Assembly (NCBI RefSeq): GCF_002797535.1
Contig: NZ_PGFD01000002.1
Span: 62,001 to 126,000, forward strand
Direction of reading: 5' to 3'
Length of the DNA: 64,000 nucleotides
Source of the DNA: Chryseobacterium geocarposphaerae
GTDB taxonomy: Bacteria; Bacteroidota; Bacteroidia; Flavobacteriales; Weeksellaceae
Under the pieces are notes generated by a model that saw only the letters and a list, made by a program, of their open reading frames with translations, made no database searches and was not told the DNA's origin. Position 1 is the stretch's first letter. Each line of letters starts with the position of its first letter. Below, piece after piece: positions 53,795 through 63,319 of the stretch. A program made the translations under genes and the position numbers.

Positions 53795-53802
53795 TAAATT
53801 TG
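53795..53802 (+). promoter_or_regulatory. Bacteroidetes -7 box for the 53822 gene
   Basis: TAAATTTG matches TAnnTTTG and lies 19 bases before the ATG at 53822. Confidence 0.5.
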
Positions 53803-53821
53803 TTATATTAAATTAAAAAAA

Positions 53822-54502
53822 ATGAAAAAAATATTTTTTTGTATACTTTTCACTGCGTCTTGTTATACGTTCGCTCAAGATGCCGGATTAGTTTTAAGCA
53901 GAGGAGATTTTGCTGATGGTAGCACTTTTTCCAATAGAATAAGATCAAAAACAGGAAAAGACTTGACATATGAAGACGTTACAGGTTCTCCCTATTCAAA
54001 TGTTAATTTTTTAAGTGCAAAAATTGCGGATAATTACGAAAAAACACCAGTAAGATATAATAGCTATACTGACCAAATAGAGTTTCAAAGAGATAATAAA
54101 GTAATGATCCTCCCTGAAGAAACACAGTTTTCAAGGATAGAAATTATTTCTCCCAAACAAACATTAGTACTTCTAGATACAAAAGATGATTTGAGTGGAT
54201 ACTTTTTTGAAATTGTAAAAGGTAAATATTCTCTTTACAAAAAGCAGGAAACTAAATTTATCGATGCAGAACCTGCCTCCAATAGCTATACAAGTGAAAA
54301 GCCAGCCTATTTCAAACAATCTGACCCTATTTATTACATCAGTATCAATGATGCATACATTAAAAGCCCTAAAAATCAAAAAGAAATTTTAGCACAATTT
54401 CCTGATAAAAAAGAGGCTCTAAATAGTTTTTTTAAAGAAAACAAGATAAAGTTCAATAAAGAAGAAGATTTAAAAAAACTTGTAAATTTCTTAAACCAAT
54501 AA
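53822..54502 (+). CDS. Secreted protein of unknown function
   Basis: The 226-residue protein has a signal peptide (about 1-18, ending near TFAQ) and a beta-rich, hydrophilic body. No family was recognised. A C-terminal helical region (about 185-226) with alternating Lys and acidic residues follows. It is most likely periplasmic. It stands alone, with its own promoter box and a bidirectional terminator shared with metF. Confidence 0.8.
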   Translation: MKKIFFCILFTASCYTFAQDAGLVLSRGDFADGSTFSNRIRSKTGKDLTYEDVTGSPYSNVNFLSAKIADNYEKTPVRYNSYTDQIEFQRDNKVMILPEETQFSRIEIISPKQTLVLLDTKDDLSGYFFEIVKGKYSLYKKQETKFIDAEPASNSYTSEKPAYFKQSDPIYYISINDAYIKSPKNQKEILAQFPDKKEALNSFFKENKIKFNKEEDLKKLVNFLNQ

Positions 54503-54539
54503 AAATAAAAGCTGTTTCTTTTGAAACAGCTTTTATTTT
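54502..54539. terminator. Bidirectional terminator between the 53822 gene and metF
   Basis: AAAATAAAAGCTGTTTC and its complement form a perfect 17-bp stem with a four-T loop; A- and T-runs serve both directions. Confidence 0.88.
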
Positions 54540-55497
54540 AAAACAATTCTCCCGCCACTTTTTTAATATTATCACTTTTACCCATTGAGTAAAAATGTAA
54601 AACAGGGACACCGAAATCTAATAATTCTCTACACTGATTAATTGCCCACTCAATTCCGATTTGTTTCACAGATTCATTGTTCTTTGCTTTCTCCACTTCA
54701 TTAATCAATTCTTCTGGCAAATCAATTTTAAAAATCTGAGGTAAAACTTTTAAATGTTTTTTTGTCGCAATCGGCTTGATTCCAGGGATAATAGGAACTG
54801 TAATTCCCATTTCACGAGCTTTTGTTACAAACTCGATGTATTTTTTATTATCAAAAAACATTTGGGTGACAATATAATCTGCACCTGCATCTACTTTTTG
54901 CTTTAACCACTTCAGATCATAATTCATAGAAGGTGCTTCCATATGTTTTTCAGGATAGCCCGCAACTCCAATGCAGAATTTATTGTGTTCATCACAAACT
55001 TCATCTTGGTTATGAAGATATTTCCCTCTCCCCAAATCATTGATCTGATGAACCAGATCCATTGCACTTGCATGACCGCCCTGGGTGGGTTCAAAATACT
55101 GATGCCCTTTCATTGCATCACCACGCAAAGCCATTACATTATCAATTCCAAGATACATACAGTCTACTAAAAGATATTCTGTTTCTTCCTTTGTAAAACC
55201 TCCACAAAGCAAGTGTGGAACCGTATCCACATTATATTTATGCTGGATAGCCGCACAAATCCCTAATGTTCCGGGGCGCATTCTTGTAATACGGCGTTCC
55301 ATTAAGCCATTTCCTTTGTCAATGTAAATATATTCTTCTCTGGAAGTTGTCACATCAATAAATGGAGGTTTAAATTCCATTAAGGGATCGATGTTGGTAT
55401 ATAAATCTTCGATTCCTATTCCTTTCTGTGGAGGAACCACTTCGAGGGAGAATAAAGTTTTTCCGTTTGCGTTTTTTATGTGTTCTGTAATCTTCAT
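54538..55497 (-). CDS. metF: Methylenetetrahydrofolate reductase
   Basis: The 319-residue TIM-barrel flavoenzyme reduces methylene-THF to methyl-THF, the methyl donor used by MetH. The catalytic Glu is in FSLEVVPPQKG (about 17-27); GVAGYPEKH, QMFFDN and PGIKPI segments are typical. It is the last gene of the methionine cluster and starts 75 bases after the metH stop, with a palindromic repeat between. Confidence 0.96.
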   Translation of the reverse strand: MKITEHIKNANGKTLFSLEVVPPQKGIGIEDLYTNIDPLMEFKPPFIDVTTSREEYIYIDKGNGLMERRITRMRPGTLGICAAIQHKYNVDTVPHLLCGGFTKEETEYLLVDCMYLGIDNVMALRGDAMKGHQYFEPTQGGHASAMDLVHQINDLGRGKYLHNQDEVCDEHNKFCIGVAGYPEKHMEAPSMNYDLKWLKQKVDAGADYIVTQMFFDNKKYIEFVTKAREMGITVPIIPGIKPIATKKHLKVLPQIFKIDLPEELINEVEKAKNNESVKQIGIEWAINQCRELLDFGVPVLHFYSMGKSDNIKKVAGELF

Positions 55498-55536
55498 TAT
55501 TTAATTATAGTCTGTTTTTGATTATTTTGTAGTTAG

Positions 55537-55567
55537 GTTTCGGCGGCGGCTTTGCCGCCGCCGAAAC
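55537..55567. repeat. Palindromic repeat (GTTTCGGCGGC family)
   Basis: Arms at 55537-55550 and 55554-55567 are perfectly complementary with a TTT loop. The first eleven bases match the palindrome at 43051-43093. It lies between metH and metF and has no T-run on the minus strand, so it is not a standard terminator. Confidence 0.85.
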
Positions 55568-55572
55568 TAAAA

Positions 55573-58239
55573 CTAAATTCCGTCTGCTAAGTTGGGTGAC
55601 AGCCATTTCTTCGCTTCCTGCAAAGAAATTCCTTTTCTCTCGGAATAATCTTTCAACTGGTCTTCCGCTATTTTTCCCAAACCGAAATACTTCGCATGCG
55701 GACTTCCGAAATAATAACCGGAAACCGAAGCGGTCGGAAACATCGCTAGGCTTTCCGTCAAATACACTCCGATATTTTCTTCAACTTTTAACAAATCCCA
55801 GATAGCATGTTTTTCCAAATGATCCGGACAAGCCGGATAACCCGGAGCAGGACGGATTCCTTTATATTTTTCTGCGATTAATTCTTCGTTGGTTAAATTT
55901 TCCTGATTGGCATATCCCCAATATTCCGTTCTTACTTTTTTATGTAAAAATTCGGCATAGGCTTCTGCAAAACGGTCAGCCAAAGCTTTTACCATGATCG
56001 CGTTATAATCGTCATGCGCTTTTTCATATTCTTCTGCCAATCCATCGGTTCCGAAACCTGTCGTTACACAAAAAGCTCCCATATAATCAGTCTTTCCTGA
56101 ACTCTGAGGGGCAATAAAATCACTTAAAGCCAGATAATCTTTGCCTTTCGAACGTTGAGCCTGCTGTCTTAATGTGATGAATTTTACTTTCTGTTCATTA
56201 TTTTCATCGAAGATTAAAATATCATCATTTTCGGTAGAATTGGCTTTAAAGATTCCGAAAATAGCTTTTGCAGTTAATAATTTTTCATCTAAAATCCTCT
56301 TTAAAATAACCTGCGCATCTTTGAACAATTCTTTTGCCTGAACTCCGACAACCTCATCTTCCAGGATATTCGGATACTTTCCGTGCAAATCCCAGCTTCT
56401 GAAAAATGGTGACCAGTCGATGAAAGGCAATAATTCTCTTAAATCCTGATTTTCAACAACGGTAATTCCTAATTGACTGGGCGTAAAGATTTCTTCATTT
56501 TCCCAATCAATTTTAAATTTATTCTGTCTGGCTTCTTCAATAGAAACATAGTCTTTTTCCACTTGTCTGTTAAGAAACTTTTCCCTGAATTCCGAATAGT
56601 CATTTTTTAAATCCTCAACGTATTCTTTATTTCTGTCGCCCAACAATGAGCTTACCACGTTTACCGCTCTGGAAGCATCATTCACGTGAACGACTGCGTT
56701 TTTATATTTTAAATCGATTTTCACAGCAGTATGTGCTTTTGAAGTGGTTGCACCACCGATCAACAAAGGAAAATCTAAATTTTGTCTTTCTAATTCTGAA
56801 GCGATATAAACCATTTCATCCAAACTTGGCGTAATTAATCCGCTGAGTCCGATAACGTCCACTTTTTCCTCAATTGCCGTCTGGATAATTTTTTCGGCAG
56901 GAACCATTACTCCAAGGTCAACAATTTCGTAGTTGTTACAACCCAAAACAACGCTCACAATATTTTTTCCGATATCATGAACGTCTCCTTTTACCGTTGC
57001 CATTAAGATTTTGCCGTTGGCAGGTTTTGAGCCGTCCTTTTCCGCTTCGATGAACGGTTGTAAATAGGCTACTGCTTTTTTCATTACCCTTGCCGACTTT
57101 ACAACCTGTGGCAAGAACATTTTCCCGCTTCCAAACAGATCTCCGACAACCCCCATTCCTGTCATTAAATTAACTTCAATAACGTGTAATGGTTTTTCTG
57201 CCTGTTGTCTCGCTTCTTCAACATCTTCTTCAATAAAACGGTCGATTCCTTTTACCAAAGCATGTGTAATTCTCTCTTGCAAAGGATGATTTCTCCATTC
57301 TAAATCTTCAACTTTTTCTTTTTTAACCGATTTATGCTTTTCAGAATAATCTAAAAGTCGTTCCGTAGCATCTTCTCTTTTATCAAGAATGACATCCTCA
57401 ACTAATTCAAGAAGTTCTTTATTAATTTCATCATAAACCTCCAGCATGGCAGGATTCACGATCCCCATATTCATTCCCGCCTGAATTGCGTGATACAGGA
57501 AAACTGAATGCATCGCTTCTCTCACCGTATCATTTCCACGAAATGAAAATGAAACATTGGAAACTCCTCCACTCACAGAAGCATAAGGCAAATTTTGGCG
57601 AACCCATCTTGTCGCCTCAATGAAGTCGATTGCATTTCTTCTGTGCTCATCCATTCCCGTTGCAACCGGAAAAATATTTAAATCAAAAATGATGTCTTCT
57701 GCAGGGAAATTCAGCTGATTGACTAAAATATCGTAAGAACGTTTTGAAATCTCTATTCTACGCTCGTACGTGTCTGCTTGTCCGACCTCATCAAATGCCA
57801 TAACAATTACAGCGGCACCATATCTTTTGATCGCTTTTGCCTGTTTGATAAATTCTTCTTCACCGCCTTTTAAGCTGATAGAATTTACAACACATTTACC
57901 TTGGGCAACCTGTAATCCTGCTTCCAGTATTTCCCATTTCGAAGAATCTACCATAATTGGGATTCTTGCAATATCCGGCTCGGAGGCAATTAAATTTAAA
58001 AATTTAATCATGGAAGCTTTTCCATCGATCAACCCATCATCGAAATTGACATCAAGAATCTGCGCACCACCTTCAACCTGATGACGTGCAATATCCAGCG
58101 CTTCCGCAAACTTTTCTTCTTTTATTAATCTTAAAAATTTTTTTGAACCGGCAACATTGGTTCTTTCGCCAACGTTGATAAAATTGCTTTCCGGTGTAAT
58201 AATCAAAGGCTCAAGCCCCGATAATCTTAAATATTTCAT
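55573..58239 (-). CDS. metH: Methionine synthase, folate/B12/AdoMet module
   Basis: The 888-residue protein holds the C-terminal three parts of MetH: a pterin-binding barrel (about 1-300, [13 protein letters not shown] opening), the B12 cap and Rossmann domains (about 310-560) with the DVHDIG cobalamin motif around His421, and the AdoMet reactivation domain (about 590-888) with [12 protein letters not shown]. It methylates homocysteine from methyl-THF through methylcobalamin, together with the separate homocysteine-binding protein encoded at 59419-60429. The ATG at 58239 is preferred over a TTG three bases earlier. Confidence 0.96.
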   Translation of the reverse strand: MKYLRLSGLEPLIITPESNFINVGERTNVAGSKKFLRLIKEEKFAEALDIARHQVEGGAQILDVNFDDGLIDGKASMIKFLNLIASEPDIARIPIMVDSSKWEILEAGLQVAQGKCVVNSISLKGGEEEFIKQAKAIKRYGAAVIVMAFDEVGQADTYERRIEISKRSYDILVNQLNFPAEDIIFDLNIFPVATGMDEHRRNAIDFIEATRWVRQNLPYASVSGGVSNVSFSFRGNDTVREAMHSVFLYHAIQAGMNMGIVNPAMLEVYDEINKELLELVEDVILDKREDATERLLDYSEKHKSVKKEKVEDLEWRNHPLQERITHALVKGIDRFIEEDVEEARQQAEKPLHVIEVNLMTGMGVVGDLFGSGKMFLPQVVKSARVMKKAVAYLQPFIEAEKDGSKPANGKILMATVKGDVHDIGKNIVSVVLGCNNYEIVDLGVMVPAEKIIQTAIEEKVDVIGLSGLITPSLDEMVYIASELERQNLDFPLLIGGATTSKAHTAVKIDLKYKNAVVHVNDASRAVNVVSSLLGDRNKEYVEDLKNDYSEFREKFLNRQVEKDYVSIEEARQNKFKIDWENEEIFTPSQLGITVVENQDLRELLPFIDWSPFFRSWDLHGKYPNILEDEVVGVQAKELFKDAQVILKRILDEKLLTAKAIFGIFKANSTENDDILIFDENNEQKVKFITLRQQAQRSKGKDYLALSDFIAPQSSGKTDYMGAFCVTTGFGTDGLAEEYEKAHDDYNAIMVKALADRFAEAYAEFLHKKVRTEYWGYANQENLTNEELIAEKYKGIRPAPGYPACPDHLEKHAIWDLLKVEENIGVYLTESLAMFPTASVSGYYFGSPHAKYFGLGKIAEDQLKDYSERKGISLQEAKKWLSPNLADGI

Positions 58240-58243
58240 CAAA

Positions 58244-59335
58244 TTATTCTTCTAAAATAAAATATGCGTTATTCGCATTCTGCTTCAGCAAATCCACATG
58301 TTTGCCCAAAGCGGTAAAAATCGGAAACCTTTTATAAGCCAACCCGTGCTCTTTAGCAAATTGCTCGATTTCCTCTGTAATTTCATTATAATAGGCATAA
58401 CTGTAATTCGGGAAAAGGTGATGGGCAACATGAAAATTGAAATTCCCCAGCACATTTCTTACGAACCAGTTGTTTTCTTTTAAATCATTGGTAACTTCAA
58501 ACTGATGATGAAGCCAGCTGAAAGGCAGTCCGTTTTTTTCGTCCAGTTTCGGAAAAGCATTGTCAGGAAGCGGATGCAATGGCAACAATACAAAAAGCGC
58601 AAAAACACTCGCCGCAATCACCTGCAAAAACCAGGCTCCCAGAGCCAAACCGATGGATACTTTAAAAAACAAAACAGGAACTGCAATCTGATAGAAAAAA
58701 TAGAACAGTTTATAGGCAACCATTTTAATTTTTTCTTTTGCTGGAATCGCCCCCTGTGTTTTCAGAATCACTCTTTCACTATCGAAAAAGTCTCTAAAAT
58801 CACGGATAAACATCCAATTGAACAGATATAAAGGATACACCAGAAAGAAAAAGAAATGCTGATATTTCTGAACGCCTTTTGCTTTGATCCATGGAACAAT
58901 TAACAAAAGTCCGCTTTGTTCGATGTCCGTATCCCAACCGTCAACATTCGGATAAGCATGATGGCTTGCAATATGTCTTTTTTTCCAGATATAGGAATTG
59001 GCTCCCACAAAATCAAAAATCTGCAGCACCAGACTGTTTAATCTTTTGCTTTTGTAAATATTATTGTGGGCTGCTTCGTGAATCAGATTTAAATAAATTA
59101 AAACCAAAGAAATCCCCATCAGCACAAAACTCGAAGTATAGATCCAAGGTTTATCGACATTAAAAAGTGCAAACACATATAAGCCAAAATAGACCAAAGG
59201 CAAAATAATGGCTTTGATCTGAATATAAAGATCCCTGTTTTCGGGAATGGCTTCTACTCGCTGGTTCACTTTTTTTCTTAATTCATTAAACAGTTTTGCA
59301 TCCTCTGAATCTTTAAGGTAAATCGGCTTTTCCAT
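58244..59335 (-). CDS. Membrane fatty acid desaturase
   Basis: Started at 59335 the protein has 363 residues with about four to six membrane helices and the three His boxes of acyl-lipid/acyl-CoA desaturases: HEAAH (86-90), HIASHH (121-126) and HVAHH (302-306). These bind a diiron centre that introduces a double bond into an acyl chain in the membrane. The stop is 4 bases from the metH start. A desaturase between the two parts of MetH is unexpected; no functional link to methionine is known to me. Confidence 0.93.
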   Translation of the reverse strand: MEKPIYLKDSEDAKLFNELRKKVNQRVEAIPENRDLYIQIKAIILPLVYFGLYVFALFNVDKPWIYTSSFVLMGISLVLIYLNLIHEAAHNNIYKSKRLNSLVLQIFDFVGANSYIWKKRHIASHHAYPNVDGWDTDIEQSGLLLIVPWIKAKGVQKYQHFFFFLVYPLYLFNWMFIRDFRDFFDSERVILKTQGAIPAKEKIKMVAYKLFYFFYQIAVPVLFFKVSIGLALGAWFLQVIAASVFALFVLLPLHPLPDNAFPKLDEKNGLPFSWLHHQFEVTNDLKENNWFVRNVLGNFNFHVAHHLFPNYSYAYYNEITEEIEQFAKEHGLAYKRFPIFTALGKHVDLLKQNANNAYFILEE

Positions 59336-59418
59336 TATCGTAAATTTTGTGATGTAATTAAAGATAATATTAAAAACCGTTCCTTTTTCTATCAATTCAA
59401 TAAAAAAATTCTATTAAA

Positions 59419-60429
59419 TCATACAAATTCTTTCAATTTTCTTGGCGGATATTGTGCTACCAGATCTGCAATCGCCTTGATGTGATCTGGTGTTGTTCCA
59501 CAGCAACCTCCAATAATATTGATCAATCCTTTCTCCACATATTCCTTTATCTGACTTGCCATATCTTCCGGTGTTTCGTCATACTTCCCAAAAGCGTTAG
59601 GAAGACCTGCATTCGGATATGCCGAAACATGAAATTCTGAATTGTGAGCCAATGTTTCCAGATAAGGCGTCAACTGATTGGCTCCCAAAGCACAGTTGAA
59701 GCCTACGCTTAATAAATTCAAATGTGAAACGGAGATTAAAAATGCTTCTGCGGTTTGCCCGCTCAACGTTCTTCCTGAAGCATCAGTAATCGTTCCTGAA
59801 ACCATAATTGGGATTTTTATTCCTCTCTCATCCTGAATTTCATCGATAGCAAATAAAGCTGCCTTTGCGTTTAAGGTGTCAAAAATGGTTTCGACCAAAA
59901 GAATATCTGAACCGCCGTCTAATAAAGCTTCACACTGTTGTTTGTAAGCGACTCTTAATTCTTCAAATGTAATGGCTCTGTAACCAGGATCGTTTACATC
60001 CGGACTTAAACTTGCCGTTCTGTTAGTTGGACCAATAGAACCTGCTACGAATCTTGGTTTATCAGGATTCAGTGCAGTAAATTCATCACATACTTTTCTT
60101 GCGATTTTTGCAGATTCATAGTTGAGTTCGTAAACCAGATCTTCCATGTGATAATCTGCCATCGCAATCGTTGTTCCCGAAAACGTATTGGTTTCGATAA
60201 TATCTGCTCCTGCTTCGAGATATTTTCTGTGAACTTCTTCAATCGCCTGAGGTTGCGTTAATGACAACAGATCATTGTTTCCTTTTACCGGATGTTCCCA
60301 ATCTTTGAAACGCTCACCACGATAATCTTCTTCCTCGAACTTATATCGTTGAAGCATGGTTCCCATCGCTCCGTCCAGAATTAAAATTCTCTCGGATAAT
60401 GCTTTGTATAGTTGTTCTGAATTTTTCAT
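59419..60429 (-). CDS. Methionine synthase, homocysteine-binding module
   Basis: The 336-residue protein is the N-terminal homocysteine methyltransferase domain of MetH as a separate protein. Zinc ligands Cys246, Cys309 and Cys310 lie in VGFNCALGA and GGCCGTTP, with spacing equal to E. coli MetH (247, 310, 311). [13 protein letters not shown] is the family opening. It needs the B12-containing module encoded by the metH gene two genes downstream. It could act alone with another methyl donor, but the locus makes that less likely. Confidence 0.94.
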   Translation of the reverse strand: MKNSEQLYKALSERILILDGAMGTMLQRYKFEEEDYRGERFKDWEHPVKGNNDLLSLTQPQAIEEVHRKYLEAGADIIETNTFSGTTIAMADYHMEDLVYELNYESAKIARKVCDEFTALNPDKPRFVAGSIGPTNRTASLSPDVNDPGYRAITFEELRVAYKQQCEALLDGGSDILLVETIFDTLNAKAALFAIDEIQDERGIKIPIMVSGTITDASGRTLSGQTAEAFLISVSHLNLLSVGFNCALGANQLTPYLETLAHNSEFHVSAYPNAGLPNAFGKYDETPEDMASQIKEYVEKGLINIIGGCCGTTPDHIKAIADLVAQYPPRKLKEFV

Positions 60430-60438
60430 TGTATGTTT

Positions 60439-60485
60439 TGGCTAAAGCCATTTGTATTTCATTATTTTAAACGGGCTAAAGCCCG
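60439..60485. repeat. Paired GGCTAAAGCC palindromes
   Basis: TGGCTAAAGCCA (60439-60450) and CGGGCTAAAGCCCG (60472-60485) are two short palindromes with the same core, 21 bases apart. They lie between metZ and the metH homocysteine module and look like a REP-type dispersed repeat. Confidence 0.75.
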
Positions 60486-60496
60486 CTCCTATTGAA

Positions 60497-61657
60497 TTAT
60501 CCAAGCGCCCGTTTTAAATCCGCAATAATATCATCCACATTTTCCAGACCTACTGAACAACGAACCAACCCTGCCGTAATTCCTACTTCATTTCTTTCTT
60601 CGTCTGACAATTTGGAATGCGTTGTAGAAGCCGGATGCGTAACAATTGTTCTTGTATCACCAAGATTTGCAGAAAGCGAACACATTTTAATCTTATCTAA
60701 AAAGTTTCTTCCACCTTCAATTCCGCCTTTGATTTCGAATGCTACGATGTTTCCCCCTAACTTCATTTGCTTTTTAGCAATTTCATAACTTGGATGAGAA
60801 GGCAGAAAAGGATATTTTACCAGTTCTACATTCTGATGGCTTTCTAAAAATTCAGCCACTTTTAAAGCGTTTTCACAATGTTTTTCAACACGGATGGCTA
60901 AAGTTTCCAAACTTTTAGATAACACCCAGGCATTGAAAGGCGACATTGCCGGTCCAGTATTTCTTGCAAAAAGATAAATTTCACGAATCAGATCTTCTCT
61001 GCCCACTGCTACTCCACCCAAAACACGGCCCTGACCGTCAATCAACTTTGTTGCGGAATGCACTACGATGTCTGCTCCGTATTTGATCGGCTGTTGCAAA
61101 TACGGTGTTGCAAAACAGTTATCTACTATGAAAATTAAATTATGCTTCTTTGCAATTTGTCCGAAAAATTCTAAATCCAACACCTCAATTGCAGGATTAG
61201 TAGGTGTTTCCAGATATAAAATTTTAGTATTCGGTTGAATATATTTTTCTACATTTTCGGAATCTTCTGCTTTAAAATAAGTGGTTTCAATATTCCATTT
61301 CGGGAAATATTTGGTGAACAACGTATGGGTAGAACCGAAAACCGACTGACAGCTTACGATATGATCTCCTGCATTTAACAAAGTAGCGAAAGTTGAATAA
61401 ATCGCAGCCATTCCTGTTGCAAAAGCATAACCGGATTCGGCTCCTTCCATTTTGGCAATTTTATCTGTGAATTCCGTTACATTCGGGTTTGAAAACCGGC
61501 TGTAAAGATTCTTCTGTTTTTCTTCTGCAAAACTCGCTCTCATATCTTCTGCGTCCTGAAAAATAAAGCTGGATGTCAAATATAGAGGCGTTGAATGTTC
61601 ATCAAACTGAGTTCTTTCAGTTTGCGTTCTTATCGCGAAGGTTTCAAAATTTTCCAT
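60497..61657 (-). CDS. metZ: O-acyl-homoserine sulfhydrylase (Cys/Met metabolism PLP enzyme)
   Basis: The 386-residue PLP enzyme of the Cys/Met family has the PLP Lys204 in VVHSATKLIDGQGRV, the YSRFSNPNV stretch (about 51-59) and the LETPTNPAIEV segment. In this cluster (next to metX and homoserine dehydrogenase) it most likely forms homocysteine from O-acyl-homoserine and sulfide. Cystathionine gamma-synthase or lyase activity cannot be ruled out by sequence alone. The start is 123 bases downstream of the homoserine dehydrogenase stop. Confidence 0.9.
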   Translation of the reverse strand: MENFETFAIRTQTERTQFDEHSTPLYLTSSFIFQDAEDMRASFAEEKQKNLYSRFSNPNVTEFTDKIAKMEGAESGYAFATGMAAIYSTFATLLNAGDHIVSCQSVFGSTHTLFTKYFPKWNIETTYFKAEDSENVEKYIQPNTKILYLETPTNPAIEVLDLEFFGQIAKKHNLIFIVDNCFATPYLQQPIKYGADIVVHSATKLIDGQGRVLGGVAVGREDLIREIYLFARNTGPAMSPFNAWVLSKSLETLAIRVEKHCENALKVAEFLESHQNVELVKYPFLPSHPSYEIAKKQMKLGGNIVAFEIKGGIEGGRNFLDKIKMCSLSANLGDTRTIVTHPASTTHSKLSDEERNEVGITAGLVRCSVGLENVDDIIADLKRALG

Positions 61658-61702
61658 AAAGTTTTAAATTGTAGTAATGTATGAGTTTAGCAATATAATA
61701 AT

Positions 61703-61730
61703 GAGATGCTTCGACAAGCTCAGCATGACA
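61703..61730. repeat. Dispersed repeat (GATGCTTCGACAAGCTCAGC type)
   Basis: A 28-base unit that I recognise as a recurring intergenic sequence in Flavobacteriia lies between metZ and the homoserine dehydrogenase gene. ATGCT and AGCAT at its ends are complementary. Its spread in this genome cannot be checked here. Confidence 0.6.
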
Positions 61731-61780
61731 ATAATAATCAATACTACCCAACCTCTACATTATTAAATTGTTATATTAAT

Positions 61781-63319
61781 TTATTTTTTTTCACTTAGTC
61801 TTAAAATATCTCCGAAAACTCCTCTTGCCGTAACTTTTGCTCCGGCTCCGGCTCCCATGATGACAATTGGGTTTTCGCCATAGCTTTCCGTATAAATTTC
61901 GAAGATTGAATCCGAACCTTTTAATTGTCCTAATGCGGAAGTTGCAGGAACGGAAACTAATTTCACATCAAGTTCTCCTTTTTCTTTTTGTAAGTCTCCG
62001 TGTAAGTCTCCAACATATCTTAACACGTGTCCCGGCTCCTGATTGTCTTTAATTTTCTGATATTCTTCATCCAGTTCTTCCAATCTGGAAAGGAATTCCG
62101 ATTTTGAAACTGAAAGCAGACTTTCAGGCACTAAGTTCTGAATATTGATATCTTCAAATTCATTGATAAGATCCAGCTCTCTTGCCAGAATCAATAATTT
62201 TCTCGCTACATCATTTCCTGATAAGTCTTCTCTTGGGTCCGGCTCTGTATATCCTTTTTCCAGAGCTTCATTGATAATGGTTGAAAATTTATCGTTTCTC
62301 AAAGAAAAGTTATTGAAAACATAGCTCAATGTTCCTGAGAAAACTCCTTTAATTCTTGTAATATTTTCTCCTGAAAGATGTAATAATTTGATAGTATCGA
62401 TTAAAGGTAAACCAGCCCCAACATTGGTTTCGTACAGGTATTGTTTTTTATTTTTCTCTAATGCTTTTCTTAAACTTCTATAGTTTGCAATCGGAAGTGT
62501 ATTATAGATTTTATTGGATGAAACAATATCAAAACCATTATCTACAAACACATCGTAATGTTTTACAAAGTCCTTGCTTGCCGTGTTATCTACCATCACC
62601 AAATTTTCCAGATGATGTTCTTTTGCATAGTTGATCAAACCTTCTACACTAGATTCAGTTTGAGAGTAATTCACTTTCTGTCTCCAGTCACTTCCAAAAC
62701 CGCCTTTGTTTAAAGCCATTTTTTTAGAATTGGCAATCGCAATGATTTTCAACTGTAATCTTTTTCTCGTTAAAATATCATGTGAAGAATCCAGGATTTG
62801 TTCTACCAAAGTTCCACCTACATTTCCGTGTCCGATCAAAGCTAAATGTACCACTTTCGGTTTTCCATAGATTTCAGTCTCCACGATATTTTTGGCAATC
62901 TCGGTTTGGTTATCAGTCACCACTATATTTACTCTTCCTGCAGATGCAATTTGGTTCAACAGCAATGGGAAGATTTTGTTTCTTTGAAGTTCGGAAAGGA
63001 TTTTATTGTAATTTTCAGATACAAATCCGATCACTGCTACATTATTAATATTGTAGATATTACTTACAGCTCCTTTTGCCTTTTCATTTTTAAATTCTTC
63101 AGTAAGAACACGTACTGCATCTTCCGCATCATTTTCATCTACCAAAACAGAAATTCCATTCTCAATCGCCTGTTGAGAAATCACTCCTACGCTTATACCT
63201 GCATCATTCAGCACTCGGAAAATTCTGGAATCCACTCCAATCTGTCCAAGGAAGTCTTTTCCCTCAAAATTTACCAATGCTTTGTTTCGATAGATGTTTA
63301 TAATATCTGATGTTGTCAT
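61781..63319 (-). CDS. ACT-domain homoserine dehydrogenase without kinase domain
   Basis: The 512-residue protein starts with two ACT-like regulatory units (about 1-150), including GVISQQAIENGISVLVDEND, which resemble the interface domain of bifunctional aspartokinase-homoserine dehydrogenase (ThrA). A NAD(P)-binding domain follows (GHGNVGG at 163-169), then the catalytic domain with NVGAGLPLID and ITRIKGVFSGTLSYVF. It reduces aspartate semialdehyde to homoserine. No kinase domain precedes the ACT units. The ACT part implies feedback control, perhaps by threonine. It overlaps metX by 4 bases. Confidence 0.93.
   Translation of the reverse strand: MTTSDIINIYRNKALVNFEGKDFLGQIGVDSRIFRVLNDAGISVGVISQQAIENGISVLVDENDAEDAVRVLTEEFKNEKAKGAVSNIYNINNVAVIGFVSENYNKILSELQRNKIFPLLLNQIASAGRVNIVVTDNQTEIAKNIVETEIYGKPKVVHLALIGHGNVGGTLVEQILDSSHDILTRKRLQLKIIAIANSKKMALNKGGFGSDWRQKVNYSQTESSVEGLINYAKEHHLENLVMVDNTASKDFVKHYDVFVDNGFDIVSSNKIYNTLPIANYRSLRKALEKNKKQYLYETNVGAGLPLIDTIKLLHLSGENITRIKGVFSGTLSYVFNNFSLRNDKFSTIINEALEKGYTEPDPREDLSGNDVARKLLILARELDLINEFEDINIQNLVPESLLSVSKSEFLSRLEELDEEYQKIKDNQEPGHVLRYVGDLHGDLQKEKGELDVKLVSVPATSALGQLKGSDSIFEIYTESYGENPIVIMGAGAGAKVTARGVFGDILRLSEKK

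Noticed and set aside
61658..61780. SAM riboswitch before metZ
   Set aside because: The gap holds a dispersed repeat and AT-rich DNA; no SAM-I, SAM-II or similar conserved core was seen. Any riboswitch would more likely lie upstream of metX, outside the window.
62846..63310. Open frame of 154 codons on the plus strand
   Set aside because: It is antisense to the well-supported homoserine dehydrogenase gene.
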